Below, piece by piece: positions 50,692-59,707 of a DNA stretch of 64,000 bases. The notes beneath the pieces are model-generated. The model saw only the letters and a list, made by a program, of their open reading frames with translations, did no database searches and was not told the origin of the DNA. Source of the stretch: Candidatus Omnitrophota bacterium (GTDB lineage: Bacteria > Omnitrophota > Gorgyraeia > Duberdicusellales > 4484-171); NCBI GenBank assembly GCA_023227945.1, contig JALOCC010000004.1, forward strand, positions 13,959 through 77,958. Reading direction: 5' to 3'. The translations under genes were made by a program, and so were the position numbers. Position 1 is the first letter of the stretch, and every line of letters begins with the position of its first letter.

Positions 50692-52562
50692 TTTTGAAGA
50701 AGAATTTCATTTACCAAAACGTGTTTGATGCGGCTTGCTAAAGAGGCGCCGTCTAAGCCATATATTTCAAAAAGTTTCTCTCTTTTTGCGAAAGTAATGA
50801 ATTCATCAGGAAAGCCCGCGCGGATTAATTTAACTTTTTCAGAAATACCAACATTACCGAAAAATTCTGCGATAGCGCTGCCGAAACCGCAAGCCAAATT
50901 GCCTTCCTCAAGCGTAACTATCACTTTAAAATTGTTTCCTATATAATTAAGCAGGTTTTCATCGAGAGGTTTTATAAACCTGGCATTTACTAATAAAGCG
51001 CTGATTCCCTCGCCTTTAAGCAACGCTACACAATTAAGAGCATTTTTAACCATGGCACCGAGCGCAATTATGCACACATCTTTTCCTTCGCAGATAATTT
51101 GTGATTTTCCTAATGAAATTTTTTCATCGAACCCTAACGAATAAGCTTCACCTTTTGGATAACGGATACTGCAAGGCGAATTCAGGCTAAGTGCAAATTC
51201 CAAACTATCCTCAAGCTCGCGGCTGTCTTTAGGCGCCACACAAACCATGTTAGGAATCATTCTTAAATAACCTATATCAAAAACACCATGATGCGTTGGT
51301 CCATCTTCGCCTACGGCGCCTGCGCGGTCTATCGCAAAAACTACGTTTAAATTCTGCAATGCCACGTCGTGAATTATCTGGTCAAATGACCTTTGGAGGA
51401 ATGTAGAATACAGTGCAACTACCGGCTTAATCCCTCCCTTAGCGAGGCCGCTGGCAAAGCCCACTGCGTGAGGCTCGGCAATACCCACATCATAAAGCCT
51501 GTCCGGGAATTGCTCTTTAAATAAATGCAGTCCGGTTCCCTTAGGCATAGCCGCGGTTATAGCAACAATTCTTTTATCTTTCTTGGCAAGCTCAATCAGT
51601 TTCTTTGAAAAAACTTCGCCAAAACCGTCTTTAGTTTCGCTTACGGCCAATCCGGTAGCTACATCGAATTTCGATGCGCTATGAAAATCTTCCGGATTGT
51701 CTTCTGAGGGTTTATAGCCTTTTCCTTTCTTGGTAATAATATGAAGTATTTTTGGCCCTTTTAAGGGAATAATGTTTTTAAGCGTTGGGAGGAGTTTATT
51801 AAAATCGTGCCCGTCAATAGGCCCGAAATACCTAAACCCGAGTTCTTCGAAAAATATACCAGGAACAATCAGGCCCTTGAGGGCTTCTTCAAATCTCTTT
51901 GCTTTAATGGTTAATTTTTTTGTAATCGCAAAGTGGTCGAGAAAAGATTCCAATTCATTTTTTATGCGGTTATAAACCGGCATTGAAGTAATCTTAACAA
52001 GATAGTTGCTAAGTGCGCCTACTGATGGAGAGATACTCATTTCGTTATGATTTAAAATAACCAAACAATCGCTTTGAGCGTGCCCGCAGGCGTTAAGTGC
52101 CTCAAAACACATACCACCGGTTAGAGAGCCATCACCGACTATCGCAACAGTCTTTGAATTGTTTTTCTTTATTTTCTTTGCCTCAGATATGCCTTGCACC
52201 CAGGAAACAGCTGTTGAAGCATGCCCTGATATATAAGTATCGTATGCGGATTCCGCTGAGTTCGGAAATCCGCTTATACCCTTATGTTCTCGCAAATTAA
52301 CAAAAGATTGCCGCCTGCCGGTTAATATCTTGTGCGCATAGATTTGATGCCCGACGTCAAAAATAATTGTATCTTGCGGAGTATCGAGAAGATAGTGTAG
52401 CGCAATAGTTAATTCAACCGCGCCTAAAGATGAGGCAAGATGGCCGCCTTTTTTGGAAACTACCGTAACGATTAAGTCTCTTATTTCCTGGCTTAGAATA
52501 TTTAGCTTATCGATATCAAGAGCCTTAAGGTCTTTTGGGGAATTTATATTCTCTAGAATCAT
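50688..52562 (-). CDS. dxs: 1-deoxy-D-xylulose-5-phosphate synthase
   Basis: 624 residues: GHLASSLGAVELTIALHY, VGHQIYAHKILTGR, GDGSLTGGMCFEALN (TPP motif), DRAGAVGEDGPTHHGVFDIG. It joins pyruvate and glyceraldehyde 3-phosphate at the head of the MEP isoprenoid pathway. It overlaps both neighbours by 4 bp (PilZ gene upstream, ferredoxin gene downstream). Confidence 0.96.
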   Translation of the reverse strand: MILENINSPKDLKALDIDKLNILSQEIRDLIVTVVSKKGGHLASSLGAVELTIALHYLLDTPQDTIIFDVGHQIYAHKILTGRRQSFVNLREHKGISGFPNSAESAYDTYISGHASTAVSWVQGISEAKKIKKNNSKTVAIVGDGSLTGGMCFEALNACGHAQSDCLVILNHNEMSISPSVGALSNYLVKITSMPVYNRIKNELESFLDHFAITKKLTIKAKRFEEALKGLIVPGIFFEELGFRYFGPIDGHDFNKLLPTLKNIIPLKGPKILHIITKKGKGYKPSEDNPEDFHSASKFDVATGLAVSETKDGFGEVFSKKLIELAKKDKRIVAITAAMPKGTGLHLFKEQFPDRLYDVGIAEPHAVGFASGLAKGGIKPVVALYSTFLQRSFDQIIHDVALQNLNVVFAIDRAGAVGEDGPTHHGVFDIGYLRMIPNMVCVAPKDSRELEDSLEFALSLNSPCSIRYPKGEAYSLGFDEKISLGKSQIICEGKDVCIIALGAMVKNALNCVALLKGEGISALLVNARFIKPLDENLLNYIGNNFKVIVTLEEGNLACGFGSAIAEFFGNVGISEKVKLIRAGFPDEFITFAKREKLFEIYGLDGASLASRIKHVLVNEILLQK

Positions 52563-52918
52563 TTTTCGCCTTTAAGAATTTCGTCTATGGCATCGTGTAT
52601 GATGCACCTGTCACTTTCCTTTATTTCATAGAATTCTATACCGGTATCATGATAAAGCACGCCTTTTTTATAAGGGCTTTCACGGTCGACAACCCAGACT
52701 ATCCTTCCCTTGCATACGATAATGTTTTTATTAATCTGTATTTCCAAACCAACCGTAGAAGCCATCTCGAGTTTTTCTTCAATTATCACACGCACTCCCC
52801 CGGCGGAAATATTTTCGGTATACGTAGTTATTATGTGGTCGTGTAAAGTATGAATGGTAATACAGCAAGGGAATTTTGCTCTTACGAATCTACGTTTTTC
52901 TATACCTTGATAATCCAT
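52559..52918 (-). CDS. PilZ-domain c-di-GMP receptor
   Basis: About 119 residues from ATG 52918 (MDYQGIEKRRFVRAKFP). KRRFVRA is the RxxxR motif and NISAGGVRV the D/NxSxxG motif that bind c-di-GMP. It is a single-domain PilZ protein coupled to dxs by a 4-bp overlap. A frame extending to 52954 reads into an ATCTGTG repeat. Confidence 0.85.
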   Translation of the reverse strand: MDYQGIEKRRFVRAKFPCCITIHTLHDHIITTYTENISAGGVRVIIEEKLEMASTVGLEIQINKNIIVCKGRIVWVVDRESPYKKGVLYHDTGIEFYEIKESDRCIIHDAIDEILKGEK

Positions 52919-52939
52919 TTTAACCTCACTTCGTTCGGT

Positions 52940-53034
52940 TACACAGATTAGCACAGATGCAAAACAGATGATCGCAGATAAAATCTTCTGTGATCATCTG
53001 TGTTTTTTCTTCTCATCTGTGATCATCTGTGTCT
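52940..53034. repeat. Intergenic palindromic repeat, ATCTGTGATC family (copy 3)
   Basis: ACACAGATTAGCACAGATG faces ATCTGTGATCATCTGTG. The right end forms the last codons of ymdB (DTDDHR, stop), as copy 1 does for the PilM/PilN-like gene. Confidence 0.85.
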
Positions 53035-53804
53035 TGTTTATATTCCACCCTTTTTATAGAAAGCGCCTTGCCGGTTGTATCATCTGTTTCAATTATTACG
53101 CCCTGCATACGCACATCGCCTTGTGCTAAATTAAAACGAACCGGCATATTTGTAACAAAACGCTCAATTATCTGATGTTTTTCCCTGCCTAAAACCGAAT
53201 CAAAGCTTCCTGTCATTCCAACGTCGGTAATGTAGGCAGTAAAATCGTCGATTATTCTTTCATCCGCTGTTGGTATGTGCGTGTGCGTGCCAACTACAGC
53301 TGTCACTTTGCCTGAAAGAAAATACCCCATTGCAAGCTTTTCGCTCGTTGCCTCAGCATGCATATCAACAATAATTACCTTAACTTTACTTCTTAAGTCT
53401 TCGATTATATTTCTGACTGCTCTAAAAGGACAGTCCATCGGCGGCATAAATACCCTTCCCAGGAGATTAACGACGCCTATTTTTTTATTGCTTACTTCTT
53501 TTATGAGATAGCCCCTGCCTGCTGCGAGTTCGCCATAATTAAGCGGACGCACAACATCCATTGTCTCAAGCACCTGCTTTGATTCCTGCTTTTTGAATAT
53601 GTGGTCGCCTGTGGTAATTACATCAATTGAGCTGTTAAAAAGATCCGATGCTGTATCCGGAGTAATACTTGAACCGCCGGCAGCGTTTTCTCCGTTTGCA
53701 ACTATAAAATCAAGGCTTAAGCTTTTTCTTAAAGACGGGAGAAGCTCTTTCAGATAGATTCTGGCCGGCTTTCCCACTATATCGCCAAGGAATAAAATCT
53801 TCAT
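53013..53804 (-). CDS. ymdB: YmdB-type metallophosphoesterase
   Basis: 263 residues: FLGDIVGKPAR, VANGENAAGGSSITPD, TTGDHIF, DMHAEATSEK and GTHTHIPTADERI are the metal ligands of the TIGR00282/YmdB family, which hydrolyses cyclic nucleotide-type substrates and lies next to rny in many bacteria. Its C-terminal DTDDHR is encoded by the neighbouring ATCTGTG repeat. Confidence 0.93.
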   Translation of the reverse strand: MKILFLGDIVGKPARIYLKELLPSLRKSLSLDFIVANGENAAGGSSITPDTASDLFNSSIDVITTGDHIFKKQESKQVLETMDVVRPLNYGELAAGRGYLIKEVSNKKIGVVNLLGRVFMPPMDCPFRAVRNIIEDLRSKVKVIIVDMHAEATSEKLAMGYFLSGKVTAVVGTHTHIPTADERIIDDFTAYITDVGMTGSFDSVLGREKHQIIERFVTNMPVRFNLAQGDVRMQGVIIETDDTTGKALSIKRVEYKQDTDDHR

Positions 53805-53850
53805 AATTATTATATTTTAATACTTTTTGTTGAATCAACAATCTTAATTT

Positions 53851-53930
53851 TAGTCCATAGTCCATAGATTGGAACTGTGGACTATGGTCCCCTGCGGGGA
53901 GGCTTCGCTCTCTATGGACTGTAGACTATT
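53851..53930. repeat. Intergenic palindromic repeat, CTATGGACTATAG family (copy 3)
   Basis: TTAGTCCATAGTCCATAG pairs with CTATGGACTGTAGACTA around core CCCCTGCGGGGAGGCTTCGC, the inverse of the core at 35139 and 42685. Between ymdB and rny. Confidence 0.85.
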
Positions 53931-55476
53931 TAGCGTAATCGATTGCCCTGGTTTCCCGTATCGCTGTTATCTTTATGTTACCGGGGTAATCCATTTCAGC
54001 CTCTATCTTCTTTTTTACTTCATGAGCGAGAAGGGCAACCTCTTCATCTTTTACCTTGCTTGGCTGAATTATCACTCTTATTTCGCGTCCGGCAGAAATA
54101 GCATAACTTTTATCAACGCCCGGGAAAGAATTGGCTATAGTCTCAAGCTGTCTTAATCTTTTAATATAACTCTCGAGCGTTTCCCTTCTTGCTCCGGGAC
54201 GGGACGCGGAAATAGCATCGGATATAAGAGCGAGAAGCGAATATATGGAACTAAATTCTTTTTCTTCGTGATGAGCTTCTGCGGCGTTTACAACTGTTTC
54301 GTTTTCACCGTACTTTTTTAAAAGTTCCGCGCCTATTTGAGCATGCGTTCCTTCAACCTGATGGTCTACTGCTTTGCCGATATCATGCAAGAGGCCTGCT
54401 CTTTTTGCAAGCCGGGGGTCAAGTTCAAGCTCTGAAGCAAGAACTCCCATGATAAAAGCCACTTCTTTCGAGTGCTGAAGCGCATTCTGGCCAAAACTGG
54501 TACGGTATTTTAATTTCCCCAAAAGCTTTATCATCTCCGGATGAAGATTGTGCACGCCTATTTCAAAAGCAGCGGCCTTGCCTTCCTCCATTAATTGCTT
54601 TTCAAAATCCTGCTTGGTTTTCTCAACAATCTCTTCTATCCTTGCCGGATGGATTCTTCCGTCCTGGATAAGCCTTTCAAGCGAGATGCGCGCGACTTCT
54701 CTTCTTATTGGATCAAAGCTTGAAAGATTAACCGCCTCGGGCGTATCGTCTATAACCAAATCGACCCCGGTTGCCATTTCAAATGCCCTGATATTTCTGC
54801 CCTCGCGGCCTATAATTCTGCCTTTTATTTCATCATTAGGAAGCTGCACAACGCTTACTGTAGTTTCGGTAGTCTGCTCAACCGCACATCTTTGTATGGC
54901 AAGAGAAACTACTTCTTTAGCTTTCTTTTCAGCTTCTTCCTTAACTTCTTCTTCCATTACCCTTATCAATTTTGCTTTTTCTGACCTTAATTCTTCTTCA
55001 TATCGTTTAAGCAGAAGCTCTCTTGCTTCTTCCTGGGTAAGAGAAGAAATCTTTTTTAATTTTTCTTTTTCTTCTTCAATTAACTGCCGTAAATTTTCAT
55101 TCTTATTTTCAAGCTCCTGGGAAAGTTTTTTAAGGTTTGCCTCTCTTGCAGAAAGCTCCTGTTCTTTGGTCTCGATAAAATCCAGCCTTTTTTCAAGATT
55201 TTCTTCGCGCTGGATGAGCCTTTTTTCTAATTGAAACAGTTCTTCTTTTTTTCCGGCGTGCTGCTTATCGAAATCCATTCGCAGTTTATAAAGCAATTCT
55301 TTTCCGTCTAAATCGGCCTTGCGAATGGCTTCTTCGCCTTTTAACTTTGCTTCTTTTAGGATTTTGTCCGCATCATCTTTTGCTTTTTTAAGCTTATTTT
55401 TTTCGAAAATTTCGCCGAGCCACCATCCTGAAACCAGGCCGGCAACAATACCCAATAATACGTAAATAATACCCAT
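53926..55476 (-). CDS. rny: Ribonuclease Y
   Basis: 516 residues: N-terminal membrane anchor (YVLLGIVAGLVSGWWLGEIF), a long coiled coil (about 30-200), a KH domain (IKGRIIGREGRNIRAFEMAT), and an HD domain (LLHDIGKAVDHQVEGTHAQI) with catalytic His-Asp. It is a membrane-bound endonuclease that starts mRNA decay. The many hairpin repeats in these operons are possible targets or barriers. Confidence 0.96.
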   Translation of the reverse strand: MGIIYVLLGIVAGLVSGWWLGEIFEKNKLKKAKDDADKILKEAKLKGEEAIRKADLDGKELLYKLRMDFDKQHAGKKEELFQLEKRLIQREENLEKRLDFIETKEQELSAREANLKKLSQELENKNENLRQLIEEEKEKLKKISSLTQEEARELLLKRYEEELRSEKAKLIRVMEEEVKEEAEKKAKEVVSLAIQRCAVEQTTETTVSVVQLPNDEIKGRIIGREGRNIRAFEMATGVDLVIDDTPEAVNLSSFDPIRREVARISLERLIQDGRIHPARIEEIVEKTKQDFEKQLMEEGKAAAFEIGVHNLHPEMIKLLGKLKYRTSFGQNALQHSKEVAFIMGVLASELELDPRLAKRAGLLHDIGKAVDHQVEGTHAQIGAELLKKYGENETVVNAAEAHHEEKEFSSIYSLLALISDAISASRPGARRETLESYIKRLRQLETIANSFPGVDKSYAISAGREIRVIIQPSKVKDEEVALLAHEVKKKIEAEMDYPGNIKITAIRETRAIDYAK

Positions 55477-55522
55477 AATTACCTCCTTCGAAGGAACTAA
55501 TTTAAGCCAAGTTTTAGTTTAA

Positions 55523-56104
55523 TTAAACACAGGAATTTTCGCTGACGATTACGTCAACTTTTTCATCCAGGGAAGGATGGATAGGAAGGTCGTCTAGGAT
55601 TTGGGATTCGAAAGCGATGCCTACTTTTTTACAAGGAGGATTTATCTTTTTTAGAAAATGGTCATAAAACCCTTTGCCCCTGCCCAACCGGTTATAATTT
55701 CGGTCAAAGGCAACAGCCGGCACAATAACCATATCTATTTCTTTAATGTCCACTTTTTTTGTCTTTTTCGGGTCAGGTTGCATAATTCCATAGGGGCCGG
55801 CCGAAAAATCCTCCTCCAGATTATTTATCTCGTAAACCTCTAAATCTTTTTTTTCTAAATCCATAAATGGAAAGCAAAATCGCTTTAATCCCAAATCTCT
55901 CCTAACCATCCGCAAAATATCTACTTCATCCTTTAAAGGGTAATAAACCATGACGACTTTTGCACGTTTGTATATAGGTAAGCTTGATAAGCGTTTTTCA
56001 ACATTCTGACTCCTCCTTTTTAACTCTTCTCTGGTTAAAGAAAAGAGTTTGGCTAGTAATTTCTTTCTTATTTCTTTTTTTTCTTCACTCACGGCTAACA
56101 ACAT
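55523..56104 (-). CDS. 5-formyltetrahydrofolate cyclo-ligase
   Basis: About 193 residues from ATG 56104. EKKEIRKKLLAKL, then VMVYYPLKDEVD and VPAVAFDRNYNRLGRGKGFY are the 5-FTHF cyclo-ligase signatures. It regenerates methenyl-THF from 5-formyl-THF. It lies 46 bp upstream of rny. The frame extends 19 codons further up, into a region next to an ATCTGTG repeat. Confidence 0.92.
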   Translation of the reverse strand: MLLAVSEEKKEIRKKLLAKLFSLTREELKRRSQNVEKRLSSLPIYKRAKVVMVYYPLKDEVDILRMVRRDLGLKRFCFPFMDLEKKDLEVYEINNLEEDFSAGPYGIMQPDPKKTKKVDIKEIDMVIVPAVAFDRNYNRLGRGKGFYDHFLKKINPPCKKVGIAFESQILDDLPIHPSLDEKVDVIVSENSCV

Positions 56105-56146
56105 TTTGGATAGTATACCATTTTTAGCTGAATAAGTAAACCCCAA

Positions 56147-56240
56147 GACACAGATGGTCACAGATGAGAAATCACAGATAATCGCAGATGATTTTATCTG
56201 TGATCATCCGCTTAAAAATCTGTGATAGTCTGTGCTATCA
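56147..56240. repeat. Intergenic palindromic repeat, ATCTGTGATC family (copy 4)
   Basis: ACACAGATGGTCACAGATG, then GATAATCGCAGATG, facing ATCTGTGATCATCC and CTGTGATAGTCTGTGC. Between the cyclo-ligase and receiver genes. Confidence 0.85.
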
Positions 56241-56618
56241 AGGATTCTGGAAAATCAACTCCAGGGCCATTTTTAAGGATTTTTCCGTATCTACCATGGA
56301 GCTTTCCTTGGGGATAAATGCAACGATATTAAGCTCTTTTGCCTCTGCCATAGCCTTCATCGTGGGCTGCGCAGTAAACATTATAACGGGTATTTTCTTG
56401 TTGGTTTTGCGGATTTTCCGCAACAACTCAATACCGTTTATATCCGGCATCATATAATCCAGTATAATCACACGCGGGGATGTAGTATCCAATGCTTCAA
56501 GGGCATCTTCCCCGCAGCGCGCCGTAATTACCCTGTAACCCCAGGACTCTACCCTTTTTTTTATCAGGGTAAGGAAATCAACTTCGTCATCTATTATCAG
56601 TACTCGTTTATTATCCAT
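56238..56618 (-). CDS. Single-domain response regulator (receiver 1)
   Basis: 126 residues: receiver domain with acidic pair DD (10-11), phospho-acceptor Asp54 in VIILDYMMPDINGIELL, and Lys in FIPKESS. There is no output domain. It follows receiver 2 by 4 bp in a kinase-receiver-receiver operon. Confidence 0.9.
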   Translation of the reverse strand: MDNKRVLIIDDEVDFLTLIKKRVESWGYRVITARCGEDALEALDTTSPRVIILDYMMPDINGIELLRKIRKTNKKIPVIMFTAQPTMKAMAEAKELNIVAFIPKESSMVDTEKSLKMALELIFQNP

Positions 56619-56622
56619 TTTA

Positions 56623-56985
56623 TTATTTTATAAGTTTATCTATTTTTTTCAATAGCTCCTGATAATCAAAGGGCTTAAAGACATAATCATCCGCCATGCA
56701 TTCTAATCTTTTTTCTTCGATATTATCTATACTTGCTGTGAGCAGAATTATTGGAATGTGCTTTAAGTGGCATTGTTGTTTTATTGCCTTACCGGCTTCC
56801 GAACCGCTTACACACGGCATAAAGATATCAAGGATAATCAAATCCGGCCTAACCTTTTCGGCAAGCTCAATTGCTTGCTTGCCGTTTATACCGGTAAAAA
56901 CCGTAAAGCCTTTTTTTTGTAAAATAAAAGATATTTCTTTTAGAATATCGGATTCGTCATCCACTAAGAGAATTTTTTTACTCAT
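56623..56985 (-). CDS. Single-domain response regulator (receiver 2)
   Basis: 120 residues: DD (9-10), Asp53 in LIILDIFMPCVSGSEAG, and Lys in YVFKPFDYQELL. It overlaps the histidine kinase gene by 8 bp, which favours it as the kinase's direct partner. No DNA-binding domain, so it likely acts on proteins or in a phosphorelay. Confidence 0.9.
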   Translation of the reverse strand: MSKKILLVDDESDILKEISFILQKKGFTVFTGINGKQAIELAEKVRPDLIILDIFMPCVSGSEAGKAIKQQCHLKHIPIILLTASIDNIEEKRLECMADDYVFKPFDYQELLKKIDKLIK

Positions 56986-58081
56986 TTTCCATCTCCATCG
57001 GCATTAAGAAATGAAAAATCGAGCCTTCCTCGCTCTTAGACTCTGCCCAAATTTTTCCTTTATGCTTTAAAATTATTTCCTTGCAGATTGCAAGCCCAAG
57101 GCCCGTACCCTGTCTTTTCCCGCTGTCCTGGCGCTCTGCCTGCTCAAAAGGATTAAATAGCCTAGGCAGGCTTTCCTCGCTTATGCCAACACCTGTATCC
57201 TTAATTGCCACATGCACAAATTTATCTTCCAATTTACTTGTAATAGCAATTGAACCTTTGTCGGTAAAAGCTATGGCGTTATTGACTAGATTGGTTACTA
57301 CCTGTATAAATCTATCCCTGTCGAATAAAAAGTGCGGTATTTTTTTATCCAAGTTTAATACAAATTTCAAATATTTCTTCTCTACCAAATGATGCATTGC
57401 TTTATAGACCTCTTCGATTACTTCGTTTATATCATTAGGTTTAATATCAAAATGCATCTTACCTGAATCCAGCTTCTGAAAATCCAAAACATCGTTGATT
57501 AAGCGGGAAAGCCGTTCAATATTTTTTTTGACTATCTCGAGAAAATCCCTCTGCTCATAATTAATCGGCCCGGAGAGGCCGTCTAAGATTATATTTACGC
57601 CTGTACGGATTGCGGCAAGGGGGGTGCGCAGCTCATGCGAAACAACCGCAGTAAAACGCGACTGGATGTCCTTTGCTTCTTTTAGTTTTTCCTGCGTATT
57701 TTTTAAATCGGTTATATCGCGGATAACACCGACAATAAATTTATTGCCTTTATCGTCTATGTATAAATTTTTTTTAGTAACTATCGTATGTACAACCCCT
57801 TTAGAGTCGGTCCATAATTCTTCATTTACGTTCTCGGTGCCGGTTTCAAAAACAACTTCGTCTTTCGCCCAAAATATATCAGCCTCTTCTTTTGGAAAAT
57901 AATCATGGTCGGTTTTACCAAGCATTTCCTCGGTAGGTATCCCAATCATCTGGGCGTGCGCTTCATTAAGCAATACCCAGCGATGAGCTCTATCTTTTAC
58001 GAAAATAGGGTCAGGTATTGAGTTAATGATTTTATAAAAATAATCGCGGCTTTCGGCTTCGCGGTATTTATGCTCGCTCAT
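56978..58081 (-). CDS. Soluble PAS-domain histidine kinase
   Basis: 367 residues: PAS/PAC sensor domain (about 15-127), HisKA with phospho-acceptor His149 in AVVSHELRTPLAAIR, and HATPase with NLVNNAIAF, DTGVGIS and GTGLGLAI. No membrane helix, so it senses a cytosolic cue. It heads an operon with two receivers. Confidence 0.92.
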   Translation of the reverse strand: MSEHKYREAESRDYFYKIINSIPDPIFVKDRAHRWVLLNEAHAQMIGIPTEEMLGKTDHDYFPKEEADIFWAKDEVVFETGTENVNEELWTDSKGVVHTIVTKKNLYIDDKGNKFIVGVIRDITDLKNTQEKLKEAKDIQSRFTAVVSHELRTPLAAIRTGVNIILDGLSGPINYEQRDFLEIVKKNIERLSRLINDVLDFQKLDSGKMHFDIKPNDINEVIEEVYKAMHHLVEKKYLKFVLNLDKKIPHFLFDRDRFIQVVTNLVNNAIAFTDKGSIAITSKLEDKFVHVAIKDTGVGISEESLPRLFNPFEQAERQDSGKRQGTGLGLAICKEIILKHKGKIWAESKSEEGSIFHFLMPMEMENE

Positions 58082-58085
58082 ATTT

Positions 58086-58215
58086 AAACGCTAATTTTCG
58101 CGAATCTAACGCTAATGGTCGCGAATAGTTTTATCCGCTTTTGTTTCCCATTCGCGTGGATTCGCGTTTATACCTTAAGAAACTATCAAGGTTTTGAATT
58201 CGCGAATATTCGCGT
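58086..58215. repeat. Intergenic palindromic repeat, CGCGAATATTCGCG family
   Basis: TTTTCGCGAATCTAACGC and CATTCGCGTGGATTCGCG / AATTCGCGAATATTCGCG lie between the ALDH and histidine kinase genes. Confidence 0.85.
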
Positions 58216-58216
58216 C

Positions 58217-59707
58217 TCAAAAGCCATACCAATAATTAACCAACGGTTTTGAATCTTGAGTTTTATCTGTAATTACATTCTTAAGCCTAGTGTATTCCAG
58301 AAACCCCTCTTTCCCAAGTTCTTTTCCAAAGCCGCTTTGCTTAAATCCGCCGTAAGGTAGCTCATTAAAAAACATTCCATAGGTATTAATCCATACGGTG
58401 CCGGCATTGATTTGTGCCGCGAGATGCTGCGCCTTTGTGCTATCTTTTGTCCATATGGATGCCGCTAAAGCAAAATCTGAAGCATTTGCAAGTTTTATAA
58501 CTTCCTCTATGGCAGAAAATTTGGTGATGCAAACTACCGGCCCAAAAACTTCTTCTCTGAAAATAGCCATTGATGGCAAAACTTGCGTAAGCACTGTCGG
58601 CTCAAAGAAGAATCCCTGTTTTAGACTCGCACCATCAGGAGCTTTTCCTCCGCAGACAATTTTTGCTCCTTGGGCTTTTGCTTTTTGTACATAAGAAATT
58701 ACTTTTTCCAGTTGTGGCCTGGACATTAAAGGGCCCATCTGGGTTTCGAAATCTTCCGGCTTACCCAGTTTTATGCGCGCGGCTTTTGCGGAAAAATTAT
58801 TTATAAAATTATCGTAAATTTCATCTTGGACAAAAATCCGCGACATCGCCGTACACATCTGACCTTGATTTAAAAATATGGAGCAAAGGCAACCGTTTAC
58901 CGCCGACTCCAAATCAGCATCTTTAAAAACTATGCCTGCTGATTTTCCTCCAAGCTCCATAATCAGTTTTTTTACGTTTGAAGATGCGTATTCCATAATT
59001 TTCTTGCCTACAGCATTTGAGCCTGTAAAAGAAACCATATCCACACGCTTATCCGAACAAAGAGTCTTGCCAACCGTATCTCCATCGGCATTTAGAATAT
59101 TTACTGCACCGGCGGGTAGCCCCGCATCATTTACAATTTTTGCAAGTATTAGTGCCGTAAGCGGCGTTAAGCTTGACGGTTTTAGAATTACAGCATTTCC
59201 CGCAGCCAGCGCCTGAGCCATTTTCCAAGAAGCTATTAGAAGCGGGTAATTCCAGGGGACAATCAAAACAACCACGCCTTGGGGCTCACGTATAAGATTG
59301 CCCTGCGCCTTAGCAATAGATGAATTTATTTCAATGCTTTCTTTTACCAGATATTTCTCTAAATTATTTGCAAAATATTCAAAAGCAGCGGCGCTGGAAG
59401 GAATATCCATAAAGGTTGTTTCTTTGATAGGTTTTCCGGTATTTAAACTTTCGAGGCTGGCTAATTCAGCGGCGTGGTCAAGGATTCCCTGCGATATTTT
59501 AAGAATAAAATTTTTGCGTTCATCTAGACTAAGCTTTCCCCATAAGCCGTAATCAATTGAATTGCGTGCGGATTTTATAGCATATTCAACTTCCGCATTT
59601 TCCGCAATGCTCACCTTAGCAATAACTTCGCCGGTTGAAGGATTAATTACATCCTGCTTATTTGGAGTTTCTTTGAATTCACCGTTGATGTATAAATTCG
59701 TATTCAT
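58217..59707 (-). CDS. NAD(P)-dependent aldehyde dehydrogenase
   Basis: 496 residues: VPWNYPLLIASWK (Asn153), ELGGKSAGIVF (Glu251), NQGQMCTAMSR (Cys285), PYGGFKQSGFG. It oxidises an aldehyde to the acid and resembles betaine/phenylacetaldehyde-type ALDHs. It starts one base after the ADH stop and is the last gene of the cluster, so it may remove the aldehyde made by the upstream aldolases. Confidence 0.9.
   Translation of the reverse strand: MNTNLYINGEFKETPNKQDVINPSTGEVIAKVSIAENAEVEYAIKSARNSIDYGLWGKLSLDERKNFILKISQGILDHAAELASLESLNTGKPIKETTFMDIPSSAAAFEYFANNLEKYLVKESIEINSSIAKAQGNLIREPQGVVVLIVPWNYPLLIASWKMAQALAAGNAVILKPSSLTPLTALILAKIVNDAGLPAGAVNILNADGDTVGKTLCSDKRVDMVSFTGSNAVGKKIMEYASSNVKKLIMELGGKSAGIVFKDADLESAVNGCLCSIFLNQGQMCTAMSRIFVQDEIYDNFINNFSAKAARIKLGKPEDFETQMGPLMSRPQLEKVISYVQKAKAQGAKIVCGGKAPDGASLKQGFFFEPTVLTQVLPSMAIFREEVFGPVVCITKFSAIEEVIKLANASDFALAASIWTKDSTKAQHLAAQINAGTVWINTYGMFFNELPYGGFKQSGFGKELGKEGFLEYTRLKNVITDKTQDSKPLVNYWYGF

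Noticed and set aside
55477-55522. 6S RNA next to the 5-formyl-THF cyclo-ligase gene
   Set aside because: The gap to rny is only 46 bp and holds no long hairpin with a central bubble; the gap on the other side is an ATCTGTG repeat.
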